Source of the DNA: DATCKG01 sp036562385
Lineage (GTDB): Bacteria > Bacillota > Sulfobacillia > Symbiobacteriales > Symbiobacteriaceae
Assembly (NCBI GenBank): GCA_036562385.1
Contig: DATCKG010000110.1
Location: forward strand, 1-12,079
Direction: 5' to 3'
DNA: 12,079 bases
The notes beneath the pieces were generated by a model. The model was not told the DNA's origin, did not search any database, and saw only the letters and a list, made by a program, of their open reading frames with translations. Below are positions 5,122 through 11,699 of this stretch, piece by piece. Position numbers and translations under genes: made by a program. Position 1 is the stretch's first letter. Each line of letters opens with the position of its first letter.

Positions 5122-7590
5122 TTGGCCAAGCCATACCGACCCAGCAGGTGGCAGCCGGCGCTGGTCGACGCCGCCGCCTGCTGGCTTCTTTCCAGCGAAC
5201 TCGGCATCTCACCGGTCACCGCTCAGGTGCTGTACAACCGGGGATTTGACACGCCGGAGGCCGCCCACGGGTTTCTCACCGCGGGGCGGGAGCAGATTTT
5301 GGATCCCTTCCGGCTGAAGGATATGGACAAGGCGGTGGCGCTGATCCGGCAATGTATCGCCGCAGGGCGGCCCATCATGGTCTATGGCGATTATGACGTG
5401 GACGGCGTCACCGGCACGGCGGTGCTGGTTCTGGCGCTCCGGGCGCTGGGAGCGCAGGTGGACTACTATATTCCCGATCGGTTCAGCGAAGGATACGGAC
5501 TTCACACGGAGGCCCTGGCGGAGATCCGCCGGCGGGGCTACGACTTCATCCTGTGCGTGGACACAGGGGTGAGCGCTGTGGCCGAGGCGGAGGCCGCCCG
5601 GGCCATGGGGATCACCCTGGTGGTGACGGATCACCATGAGCCGGGGCCGGTGCTACCCCGGGCCGACGCCCTCATCAATCCCAAGCGGCCGGATTGTAGC
5701 TACCCCTTCAAGGGACTCAGCGGTGTGGGGGTGGCCTTCAAGCTAGCCATGGCCCTTGGGGTGCCGGACGTCTGGGATCTGCTGGACATCGTGACGCTGG
5801 GCACCATCGCGGACATGGTTCCCCTGGTGGGGGAGAACCGGGCCATCGTCCGGGAAGGGCTGGAGCGGCTGGGGAACACCCGGCGGCCGGGCCTCCGGGC
5901 GCTGATGGACCTGGCCGGGGTCAGGCAGCCGGTGACCGCCACCCACGTCGGCTTTGCCCTGGGGCCGCGCATCAACGCGCTGGGTCGGATGGGCAGCGCC
6001 ATGGCCGGGGTGGAACTGCTGCTGACCGATGACCCGGACCGGGGCTGGAAACTGGCCCGGGAGTTGGACGAAGCCAACCGGCGGCGCCAGGAGGTGGAAA
6101 TGGCGATCCTCCAGGAGGCGCTGCAGCAGGCGGAGACCCTGCCGCCGGAGGAGAAGCAGTACGTCCTGGTGCTGGCAGGGGAGGGCTGGCATCACGGCGT
6201 GGTGGGAATCTGCGCCTCCCGGGTGCTGGAGGTGTACCACCGGCCCACCATTCTCCTGTCGGTGGACGGAGAGGAGGTTCGGGGTTCGGCCCGGTCGATT
6301 CCCGGTTTTCACATGTACCGGGCGCTGTCGAAGGTCGCGGACCTGTTCACCAAGTTCGGCGGCCATGCGGCGGCGGCCGGCATGACTCTCCGCCGGAAGG
6401 AAGACCTGCCGGAACTGCGGCGGCGGCTCAACCAGCTGGCGGCCCGGTGGCTGCGCCCGGAGGACCTGGAGCCCCGGCTGCAGATCGACGCCTTTCTCTC
6501 CCTGGACCAGCTCACCGACCGCCTGATGGCAGAACTGCAGCAGTTGGAGCCCCACGGTGTGGGCAACCCGGCGCCGGTCTTTGCCGTCCGGGATCTGGCG
6601 GTGGTCAGCGCCCGAACGCTGGGACAGGATGCCCGGCATCTGAAGCTGATTGTGCAGCAGCCAGGACTGCCGGTGGCCATGGAGGCCGTGGGATGGGGCA
6701 TGGCGGAACTGCGGCCGTCGCCCCACGACCATGTGCAGGTGGCCTTCCAGCCGGAGTACAACACGTGGCAGGGGCAGACCCGGCTGCGGCTGACGCTGAA
6801 GGATCTGCGGACGCTGGAAGCACCTGGATCCGCGGGGCCGACCGGTCCTGTCCTGACGCCGCTGGTTACCGAGGAGGCGTGCCTGAAGTGGGATCCCCTT
6901 GCGGTGCCCGGCGGGCCCTGGCGGCGACCTGCTGAGGTGCGGGACGTGCGGGGCCGCGGCCTGGAAGAGGTGGAGGCGCTGGTGACGGAAGACGACCGGC
7001 GGATCCTTCTCCTCACAGCCAGCCCCTGGGCCGCGGCGGGGCTGGTCGAGAGCCTGCGCCGGGACCTGCCGGAGTACCGCGAGGAGATCCGGCTCTGGAA
7101 TCCGGGGGAGCCGGAGCCGGCGGAGGGCCGGCTGGTAGTGGCTCCGTACGGAGTGGATCCCAGGGGACCCTACACGGACACGGTTCTGTATCACCCGCCG
7201 TACCGGCTGCAGCAGGTCCAGGGCCGGCGGATCCACTTGCTCTGGACGGAGAGCGATTGGGTCCTGGCGGAAGCTTCCCTGGGATGGCCCTACCCGGACC
7301 GGGAGGTGCTGGTGGTTCTGTATAAGCTGCTGAAGCGGGGGGAGGCGGACCCGGACCGCCTCGCCACGGCCCTGCGGGAAGTGCCCGGCCCCTGGAACCG
7401 GCTGCGCCTGGCAGCCGGGGAGGCAATTTTCCGGGAATTAGGCCTGCTGGACGGCCATCGCCTCTGTGACGCACCAGGGGTCAGGTTCAGCCTGGAGGCC
7501 AGCCCGCGGTACAGGCGGGGCATGGAAGGAAGGACTCACCTGCGGCAGTTGCGCAGGAATGATTGGCCTGATTGTCTGGACGCACTATAA
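5122..7590 (+). CDS. recJ: Single-stranded-DNA-specific exonuclease RecJ
   Basis: This 822-residue protein (from the TTG at 5122) is a 5'-to-3' single-strand DNA exonuclease acting in recombinational and mismatch repair in the cytoplasm. The DHH catalytic domain is complete: YGDYDVDGVTG (88-98, Asp90, Asp92, Asp94), Asp147 in VDTGVS, TDHHEPGP (169-176, the DHH motif) and Asp232 in IADMVPL, the Mn-binding acidic and histidine residues. The DHHA1 domain shows GWHHGVVGICASR (355-367) and GGHAAAAGM (413-421). An OB-fold region with EPHGVGNPAPVF (476-487) follows. A C-terminal extension from about residue 585 makes it much longer than the Escherichia coli enzyme and resembles the extension of Firmicute RecJ. 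The start is set by the ribosome binding site at 5107-5111. A vegetative promoter for apt lies in its last codons, and its stop codon sits within the -10 box. Confidence 0.95.
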   Translation: MAKPYRPSRWQPALVDAAACWLLSSELGISPVTAQVLYNRGFDTPEAAHGFLTAGREQILDPFRLKDMDKAVALIRQCIAAGRPIMVYGDYDVDGVTGTAVLVLALRALGAQVDYYIPDRFSEGYGLHTEALAEIRRRGYDFILCVDTGVSAVAEAEAARAMGITLVVTDHHEPGPVLPRADALINPKRPDCSYPFKGLSGVGVAFKLAMALGVPDVWDLLDIVTLGTIADMVPLVGENRAIVREGLERLGNTRRPGLRALMDLAGVRQPVTATHVGFALGPRINALGRMGSAMAGVELLLTDDPDRGWKLARELDEANRRRQEVEMAILQEALQQAETLPPEEKQYVLVLAGEGWHHGVVGICASRVLEVYHRPTILLSVDGEEVRGSARSIPGFHMYRALSKVADLFTKFGGHAAAAGMTLRRKEDLPELRRRLNQLAARWLRPEDLEPRLQIDAFLSLDQLTDRLMAELQQLEPHGVGNPAPVFAVRDLAVVSARTLGQDARHLKLIVQQPGLPVAMEAVGWGMAELRPSPHDHVQVAFQPEYNTWQGQTRLRLTLKDLRTLEAPGSAGPTGPVLTPLVTEEACLKWDPLAVPGGPWRRPAEVRDVRGRGLEEVEALVTEDDRRILLLTASPWAAAGLVESLRRDLPEYREEIRLWNPGEPEPAEGRLVVAPYGVDPRGPYTDTVLYHPPYRLQQVQGRRIHLLWTESDWVLAEASLGWPYPDREVLVVLYKLLKRGEADPDRLATALREVPGPWNRLRLAAGEAIFRELGLLDGHRLCDAPGVRFSLEASPRYRRGMEGRTHLRQLRRNDWPDCLDAL

Positions 7591-7591
7591 T
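7563..7591 (+). promoter_or_regulatory. Sigma-A-type promoter for apt (and probably relA) inside the recJ 3' end
   Basis: TTGGCC (7563-7568, 4 of 6 matches to TTGACA) and a perfect TATAAT (7586-7591) are 17 bp apart, the optimal spacing. Transcription would start near 7598, directly at the apt ribosome binding site (7601-7607), giving an almost leaderless transcript with the start codon about 18 nt in. A perfect -10 is rare by chance in sequence this GC-rich. Confidence 0.65.
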
Positions 7592-7615
7592 GTAATAAGG
7601 AAGGAGGCTGGCAGG

Positions 7616-8128
7616 ATGGACTTTAAGTCGCGGATCCGCACGGTGGAGGACTTTCCGAAGCCGGGCATTTCCTTCAAAGACGTCACCACACTGCTGAAAG
7701 ATGGCCGTGCCTTTCATGAAGCGATCGAAACCATGGCCAGCCATTTCGAACATCGACAGATTGATATGGTCACCGGGCCGGAGGCCCGCGGCTACATTTT
7801 TGCATCCGCGCTGGCTTACCGGCTGGGAGCCGGCTTTGTCCCCGTGCGGAAACCGGGGAAGCTGCCAGCCAAGACCAGGCGGATCACCTACAAGCTGGAG
7901 TACGGCGAGGACTGCCTGGAAGTCCATGAGGATGCCTTCCTTCCGGGACAGAAGGTGCTGGTGGTAGATGATTTGCTGGCCACCGGGGGCACCATCCGGG
8001 CCACCATTGATCTGGTGGAATCACTGGGTGCGAAGGTGGAGGGGGTTGCTTTCCTGATTGAACTGACCTTCCTGGGCGGGCGGAAACGCCTCCAGGGGTA
8101 CGATGTGATCTCCCTGGTGCAATACTAG
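7616..8128 (+). CDS. apt: Adenine phosphoribosyltransferase
   Basis: This 170-residue enzyme converts adenine and PRPP to AMP and pyrophosphate in cytoplasmic purine salvage. Length and motifs are standard for the family: PKPGISFKDVTTLL near the N-terminus (15-27), GPEARGYIF (54-62), RKPGKLP (78-84), the flexible-loop stretch YGEDCLEVHEDA (96-107) and the PRPP-binding motif VLVVDDLLATGGT (114-126). The ATG at 7616 is chosen for AAGGAGG at 7601-7607 with 8-nt spacing and because MDFKSRIRTVEDFPKPG matches the usual start; the reading frame is open 50 codons further upstream but that part overlaps recJ. It sits 25 nt after recJ and 73 nt before relA. Linkage to relA is common in Firmicutes and joins purine salvage to (p)ppGpp metabolism. 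Confidence 0.97.
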   Translation: MDFKSRIRTVEDFPKPGISFKDVTTLLKDGRAFHEAIETMASHFEHRQIDMVTGPEARGYIFASALAYRLGAGFVPVRKPGKLPAKTRRITYKLEYGEDCLEVHEDAFLPGQKVLVVDDLLATGGTIRATIDLVESLGAKVEGVAFLIELTFLGGRKRLQGYDVISLVQY

Positions 8129-8142
8129 AGGAACCTTCTTCC

Positions 8143-8163
8143 GGGGGGCGCAGGACGCTCCCC
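8143..8163 (+). other. GC hairpin in the apt-relA gap
   Basis: GGGGGGCG (8143-8150) pairs with CGCTCCCC (8156-8163) over 8 bp, with one G-U pair and a CAGGA loop. It has no T-run and ends 22 nt before the relA ribosome binding site (AAAGGAGGG, 8186-8194). It may modulate read-through or processing between apt and relA; there is no clear promoter in this gap. Confidence 0.45.
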
Positions 8164-8201
8164 GTCTCCTGTCTCCCGGCGGCCGAAAGGAGGGTAGCGA
8201 C

Positions 8202-10400
8202 ATGGCTGCGCTGGACGCACTAATTTCCAAAGTTCTCAGTTATATTCCGAACGCAGATGTGCAACTGGTGGAGAAAGCGTATGCCTATGCAGACGCTGCC
8301 CACCGGGGCCAGTTCCGCAAGTCGGGAGAGCCCTATATCACCCATCCTCTGGCGGTGGCCGAGATCGTCGCCGGCCTGCAGCTGGATGAGGCCAGCGTGG
8401 CGGCGGCGCTGCTGCACGATGTGGTGGAGGACTGCGGCGTCACCCTGGAGGAGCTCACCGCCGAGTTCGGCAAGGAAGTGGCGATGCTGGTGGAGGGCGT
8501 CACCAAACTGGAGCGGCTGAGCTTCTCCTCCCGGGACGAGGCGCAGGTGGAGAATCTGCGCAAAATGTTCCTGGCCATGGCCAAGGACCTGCGGGTGATT
8601 CTGATCAAGCTGGCGGACCGGCTCCACAACATGCGGACCCTCCGGTACCGGAGCCCGGAGGCGCAGGTACGGATCGCCCGGGAGACCCTCGATATCTATG
8701 CTCCGCTGGCTCACCGGCTGGGCGTGAGCGAAATCAAGTGGGAACTGGAAGACCTGGCCTTCCGCTACCTGGAGCCGGAGCGGTATCAGGAAATCGCTCA
8801 GCTGGTGGCGAAGAAGCGCAAGGAGCGGGAGGCGCTGGTCGAGGACCTGATGCGCCAGATCGGGGCGAAGCTGGAGGAGGCCGGCATCCACGCCGAGATC
8901 TCCGGGCGCCCCAAGCACTTCTACAGCATCTATAAGAAGATGTACCGGCAGGGCAAGGACATCACCCAGATCTACGACCTGATCGCCATCCGGGTGATTG
9001 TCGATGAGGTGAAGGACTGCTACGGCGCCCTGGGCGTGATCCACTCCCAGTGGAAGCCCCTGCCCCTGCGGTTCAAGGACTATATCGCCACCCCCAAGCC
9101 CAACCTGTATCAGTCCCTGCACACCACGGTCATCGGGCCCCATGGGGAACCTTTTGAGATTCAGATCCGTACGCGGGAGATGCACCGCACCGCGGAGTAC
9201 GGCGTGGCCGCCCACTGGATCTACAAGGAAGGCCGCACCGATAAGGAGTTTGACCGCAAGCTCCAGTGGCTGCGCTCCCTGCTGGAGTGGCAGCAGGAGA
9301 TGCGGGATGCCCGGGAGTTTGTGGAATCGGTCAAGGTCGACATCTTCGCCGACCAGGTCTTTGTCTTCTCCCCCAAGGGAGACGTGTTCAACCTGCCGGC
9401 CCATGCCACGCCGCTGGACTTTGCTTTTGCGGTCCACTCGGACGTCGGGTATCGCTGCGTGGGTGCGAAGGTCAACGGCAAGATCGTTCCTCTGGACAGC
9501 GAACTGAAGAACGGCGACGTGGTGGAGATCCTCACCTCCAAACAGTCGCCGGGTCCTTCCATCGACTGGCTGAAGATCGTCAAGACCGCATCGGCCAAGA
9601 ACAAGATCCGCCAGTTCTTCAAGCGGGAGCGCCGGGAGGAGAACCTGGCCCGGGGCAAGGAGATGCTGCGGGCCGAGATCCAGAAAACCGGCTTGGAGCC
9701 CCACGAACTGATGCGGGACGAGTGGCTGGATGAGGTCTGCCGGCGATCGGGCGTCCGGGACATGGAGGACCTGTACGTCGCCATCGGCATCGGGTCCCTG
9801 GCGGCTTCCACGGTGGTGGCCCGACTGCGGGAGTACTACGAGCGGGAGCGCAAGGCCAAGGCCGGGGAAACCGCCCAGACGGCAGAGACCCAGAGCAAGG
9901 AATGGTCCGGTTACGGCAAGGCCAGCAACGGCATCCGGGTCAAGGGCGTGAACAACGTGTACGTCCGGTTCTCCAAGTGCTGCAGCCCCATCCCGGGTGA
10001 TCCGATCATCGGCTACGTCACCCGGGGTCGCGGGGTTACGGTGCACCGGCTGGACTGCCCGAACATGGAGGATCTGGCCAAGGACCCGGACCGGCTCATC
10101 GAGGTGAGCTGGGACGAGAACTACTCGGCGCCCCACCCGGTGGAGGTGCAGCTTACCGCCATCGACCGCTCCGGCCTACTGGCCGATGTGGCTTCCATCG
10201 TGGCGGAGGCCCGGATCAACATGCTCTCTTCCACCAGCCGGGCGGATAAAAACAAGCTGGCGACCATCGATCTGGTGCTGGAGATCAAGGACGCCCAGCA
10301 GCTCAGCTACGTCATGCAGAAGATGCGCAAGGTGCGGGATGTGATGACCGTGGAGCGTGTGACCCGGGAGCGCCGCTACAGCAGAGCCGCCCGGGCATAA
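8202..10400 (+). CDS. relA: Bifunctional (p)ppGpp synthetase/hydrolase (Rel)
   Basis: This 732-residue stringent-response enzyme both makes and degrades (p)ppGpp and senses stalled ribosomes. Its domains are in standard order. The HD hydrolase has His48 (ITHPL), His72-Asp73 (LHDVVED) and ADRLHNMRT (138-146), so hydrolysis should be active. The synthetase has GRPKHFYSIYKKM (235-247), Asp259 in YDLIAIRV, the RFKD motif (290-293; the basic RxKD form of bifunctional Rel rather than the acidic form of monofunctional RelA), YQSLHTTV (303-310) and EIQIRTREMH (319-328). The TGS domain spans about 380-446, followed by a helical region, the Cys zinc-finger region (SKCCSPIPGD 591-600, His615, Cys619) and a C-terminal ACT domain (about 645-722). 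The ATG follows AAGGAGG (8187-8193) by 8 nt. It is probably co-transcribed with apt from the promoter at 7563-7591. Confidence 0.97.
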   Translation: MAALDALISKVLSYIPNADVQLVEKAYAYADAAHRGQFRKSGEPYITHPLAVAEIVAGLQLDEASVAAALLHDVVEDCGVTLEELTAEFGKEVAMLVEGVTKLERLSFSSRDEAQVENLRKMFLAMAKDLRVILIKLADRLHNMRTLRYRSPEAQVRIARETLDIYAPLAHRLGVSEIKWELEDLAFRYLEPERYQEIAQLVAKKRKEREALVEDLMRQIGAKLEEAGIHAEISGRPKHFYSIYKKMYRQGKDITQIYDLIAIRVIVDEVKDCYGALGVIHSQWKPLPLRFKDYIATPKPNLYQSLHTTVIGPHGEPFEIQIRTREMHRTAEYGVAAHWIYKEGRTDKEFDRKLQWLRSLLEWQQEMRDAREFVESVKVDIFADQVFVFSPKGDVFNLPAHATPLDFAFAVHSDVGYRCVGAKVNGKIVPLDSELKNGDVVEILTSKQSPGPSIDWLKIVKTASAKNKIRQFFKRERREENLARGKEMLRAEIQKTGLEPHELMRDEWLDEVCRRSGVRDMEDLYVAIGIGSLAASTVVARLREYYERERKAKAGETAQTAETQSKEWSGYGKASNGIRVKGVNNVYVRFSKCCSPIPGDPIIGYVTRGRGVTVHRLDCPNMEDLAKDPDRLIEVSWDENYSAPHPVEVQLTAIDRSGLLADVASIVAEARINMLSSTSRADKNKLATIDLVLEIKDAQQLSYVMQKMRKVRDVMTVERVTRERRYSRAARA

Positions 10401-10408
10401 TGAAAGGC

Positions 10409-10429
10409 CTGCCACCGGCATGGTGGCAG
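10409..10429 (+). terminator. Hairpin after relA, weak terminator candidate
   Basis: CTGCCACC (10409-10416) pairs perfectly with GGTGGCAG (10422-10429) with a 5-nt loop, 8 nt after the relA stop. The downstream sequence (about 10436-10442, GGTTGTT) is only weakly T-rich, so termination may be partial. The same arm sequence recurs in the terminator at 10860-10898. Confidence 0.5.
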
Positions 10430-10438
10430 CCCTCAGGT

Positions 10439-10458
10439 TGTTATAAAGGGTCGCGACC
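10439..10458 (+). promoter_or_regulatory. Extended -10 promoter with a palindrome at the start point
   Basis: TG-T-TATAAA (10439-10447) fits an extended -10 element (5 of 6 matches to TATAAT, plus TGn); no good -35 is seen, as is usual for that class. The perfect 10-bp palindrome GGTCGCGACC (10449-10458) covers the expected start point near 10454 and could be an operator. It lies 53 nt before the small membrane-protein gene. Confidence 0.42.
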
Positions 10459-10511
10459 GCTTGCGGCCTGCTTTGCAGTTCGTCATTGGGAAACGACTCG
10501 AGGTGTTCGGC

Positions 10512-10757
10512 ATGCAAGTCATTCTGATCGGCACGGTCGCGGCGCTGTTGGCTTTGGGGGAGTCCGGAGCGAGGTACTTCTCTCGCCTGAGCAGCGATGA
10601 GGTTCTCCGTTTCTATCGCAAGGTGGCCAAGCCTGGTGAGGTGGCACGGGAGGGCCAGTCGATTCGATTGCCCGTCCACTACAAGGGGAGCGAGTATCTC
10701 ATCCTCTTCACCCCTCAGGAGCCCGGCGGGGTGGATCTGCAAATTGACACGCCGTGA
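10512..10757 (+). CDS. Small membrane-anchored or secreted hypothetical protein, 81 aa
   Basis: I do not recognise a family. The 81-residue product begins MQVILIGTVAALLALG, a hydrophobic N-terminal segment that would act as a signal anchor or signal peptide, though with no clear positive charge before it. It is followed by a soluble mixed-charge part of about 60 residues ending LILFTPQEPGGVDLQIDTP. The ATG is supported by GAGGTG (10500-10505) with 6-nt spacing. A TTG at 10461 in the same frame would add 17 residues (MRPALQFVIGKRLEVFG) that carry positive charges, but it lacks an obvious ribosome binding site. The gene lies between the hairpin after relA and a hairpin block, so it is probably an independent unit. 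Codon use includes more A/T-ending codons than relA. A real gene is likely but not certain. Confidence 0.55.
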   Translation: MQVILIGTVAALLALGESGARYFSRLSSDEVLRFYRKVAKPGEVAREGQSIRLPVHYKGSEYLILFTPQEPGGVDLQIDTP

Positions 10758-10759
10758 CT

Positions 10760-10788
10760 CCACCCACCGATCGAATCGGAGGGGGTGG
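10760..10788. other. First hairpin of the convergent intergenic block
   Basis: An outer stem CCACCC (10760-10765) with GGGTGG (10783-10788) surrounds a small internal loop and an inner stem CCGAT (10767-10771) with ATCGG (10775-10779), loop CGA. It begins 3 nt after the stop codon of the small protein. It has no T-run, so it may act as a 3'-end stabiliser or pause site rather than an intrinsic terminator. Confidence 0.45.
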
Positions 10789-10811
10789 CTGGAGGCCATC
10801 AATCCAATACA

Positions 10812-10845
10812 ACAAACCCGACTCGCCTGAGCAAGGCGGGTTTGT
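10812..10845. terminator. Second hairpin, terminator-like
   Basis: ACAAACCCG (10812-10820) pairs perfectly with CGGGTTTGT (10837-10845). An alternative fold pairs CGCCT (10824-10828) with AGGCG (10834-10838). On the minus strand the 3' side reads GGGTTTGTTGTATT, mildly T-rich, so it may back up termination of doxX transcripts. Confidence 0.5.
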
Positions 10846-10859
10846 CAGCAACCGTAAGG

Positions 10860-10898
10860 AAGGAAAACCTGCCACCGTACCGGCGGCAGGTTTTCCTT
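10860..10898. terminator. Strong bidirectional intrinsic terminator
   Basis: Positions 10860-10877 and 10881-10898 form an 18-bp stem with one A-C mismatch and a 3-nt TAC loop. The core is CCTGCCACCG with CGGCGGCAGG, flanked by AAAA and TTTT, and TTTTCCTTTT follows on the plus strand. It is symmetric, so it can terminate both the small-protein transcript (+) and the doxX transcript (-), which converge here. Confidence 0.85.
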
Positions 10899-10964
10899 TT
10901 ATGGGTGTGGGATGAAAATTGATGGGTAGGAGTAGGAGGAGGGTCCCAGGGAATGGGATAGGGT

Positions 10965-11492
10965 TCAGGCCGTGTGGCGGGCAGGTTCTCCTTCCGGGGA
11001 ACCAAGGAGTTTGGCCACCTGCTGCCGGAACCACGGCCGGAACCAATAATCGACGCCCAGATAGCCCGCATAGGCACCGCCAGCGGCCACCAGGATGAAC
11101 TCCAGGGCCAGCAGGACCGGGTTGCTGCTGATGGCACCGCTCATCAGGAAGGCGAAGTTCATCAGGGCACCCATGCAGGCGGCAAAAATGGTGGCAAAGC
11201 CAAGGATGAGGGACAGGCCCACCAGGAATTCGCCCCAAGGAACCAGAAAGTTAAACAGCCCAACATTGGGAAGCGCGAAGCCGTCCAGGAAGCTCGCCCA
11301 CCATCCTGCCACTACAGGCTTGGCGCCCGGGGAGGCCGGAACCGCCTTGGCGATGGCACCCTTGAGAAAACCGCTGGCGTCAAAGCCATTGACGAGTTTT
11401 CCCCAGCCGGCGTGCAGCCACTGGTAACCGACGTACAAGCGGATGGCGAGCCAGATCCAGCTGCCTTTGGCACCACGGAAATAATTCAGCAT
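10965..11492 (-). CDS. DoxX/DoxD-family integral membrane protein
   Basis: This 175-residue protein has the DoxX-family pattern: a first membrane helix (about 12-30) ending in WLHAGWGKLVNGF, an extracytoplasmic loop of about 45 residues containing the aromatic WWASFLDGFALPN, then helices at about 79-99 (with the conserved PWGEFLVGLSLILG, 85-98), 100-120 and 127-147, and a charged C-terminal tail. The loop and helix features resemble DoxD, the quinone-side subunit of thiosulfate:quinone oxidoreductase, but no DoxA partner is visible, so a redox role is only inferred. The ATG (11492-11490) has an AGGAGG site (11500-11505) with 7-nt spacing. It points opposite to both relA and dtd and has its own promoter candidate and terminators, so it is a self-contained unit. 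Confidence 0.82.
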   Translation of the reverse strand: MLNYFRGAKGSWIWLAIRLYVGYQWLHAGWGKLVNGFDASGFLKGAIAKAVPASPGAKPVVAGWWASFLDGFALPNVGLFNFLVPWGEFLVGLSLILGFATIFAACMGALMNFAFLMSGAISSNPVLLALEFILVAAGGAYAGYLGVDYWFRPWFRQQVAKLLGSPEGEPARHTA

Positions 11493-11564
11493 GTCGTTGC
11501 CTCCTATTTCTCGTGGATCAGTGAACGCCCCGTGTTCGGTTTGGTTACTGTTTCGATATTACCT

Positions 11565-11579
11565 TGCGAATGATTCTCG
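11565..11579. promoter_or_regulatory. Fur/PerR-like 7-1-7 operator candidate upstream of doxX
   Basis: TGCGAATGATTCTCG (11565-11579, centre G11572) matches 11 of 15 positions of the Fur-type box TGATAATnATTATCA, including both central AAT/ATT triplets. It lies about 20-34 nt downstream of the predicted doxX start point, a repressor-like position. A short dyad match alone is weak evidence. Confidence 0.3.
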
Positions 11580-11605
11580 CTCTATCCCCAATGTGACTTA
11601 CTTAC

Positions 11606-11633
11606 ATAGTACTTAATGATGATGATTAGTCAA
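11606..11633 (-). promoter_or_regulatory. Sigma-A-type promoter candidate for doxX
   Basis: On the minus strand, TTGACT (11633-11628, 5 of 6) and TACTAT (11611-11606, 4 of 6) are 16 bp apart. Transcription would begin near 11599, leaving a leader of about 107 nt. The surrounding 100 bp are about 36% GC, in sharp contrast to the genes. The spacer carries an imperfect dyad, TAAT (11614-11617) and ATTA (11625-11628) around GATGATG, which could be a regulator site. Confidence 0.45.
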
Positions 11634-11655
11634 GATAAAAGTTGAATAAGGTCTA

Positions 11656-11671
11656 GGTGTAAACCAACACC
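11656..11671 (+). other. Small hairpin in the dtd leader
   Basis: GGTGT (11656-11660) pairs with ACACC (11667-11671) around a 6-nt loop, ending 14 nt before the dtd ribosome binding site. It is short and may be incidental. No convincing promoter for dtd was found in 11600-11685. Confidence 0.3.
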
Positions 11672-11685
11672 ATGAGTCGGAAGAC

Positions 11686-11691
11686 AGGAGG
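11686..11691 (+). promoter_or_regulatory. Ribosome binding site that fixes the dtd TTG start
   Basis: AGGAGG (11686-11691) lies 8 nt before TTG at 11700. An ATG at 11692 abuts the site and reaches a stop after six codons, so it is not used as the gene start. The TTG gives MRAVVQRVLRAKVTVDG, the usual DTD N-terminus. Confidence 0.8.
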
Positions 11692-11699
11692 ATGAAGGG

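Noticed and set aside
5743..7236. 497-codon open frame antisense to recJ
   Set aside because: It is a compositional shadow of recJ, which has complete DHH and DHHA1 motifs.
7466..7615. Upstream extension of apt by 50 codons into recJ
   Set aside because: It overlaps the recJ coding sequence and the apt promoter; the ATG at 7616 has an ideal ribosome binding site and the family's usual N-terminus.
8220..10136. 638-codon open frame antisense to relA
   Set aside because: It mirrors relA codon structure in GC-rich sequence, has no ribosome binding site or recognisable domain, and relA itself has all family motifs.
10582..10833. 12-mer CTCGCCTGAGCA at 10582-10593 and 10822-10833
   Set aside because: An isolated short match, one copy in coding sequence and one in a hairpin, with no further structure; probably coincidence.
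10974..11573. 199-codon open frame on the plus strand opposite doxX
   Set aside because: No ribosome binding site, hydrophilic low-complexity product; the minus-strand frame has four membrane helices and a perfect AGGAGG.
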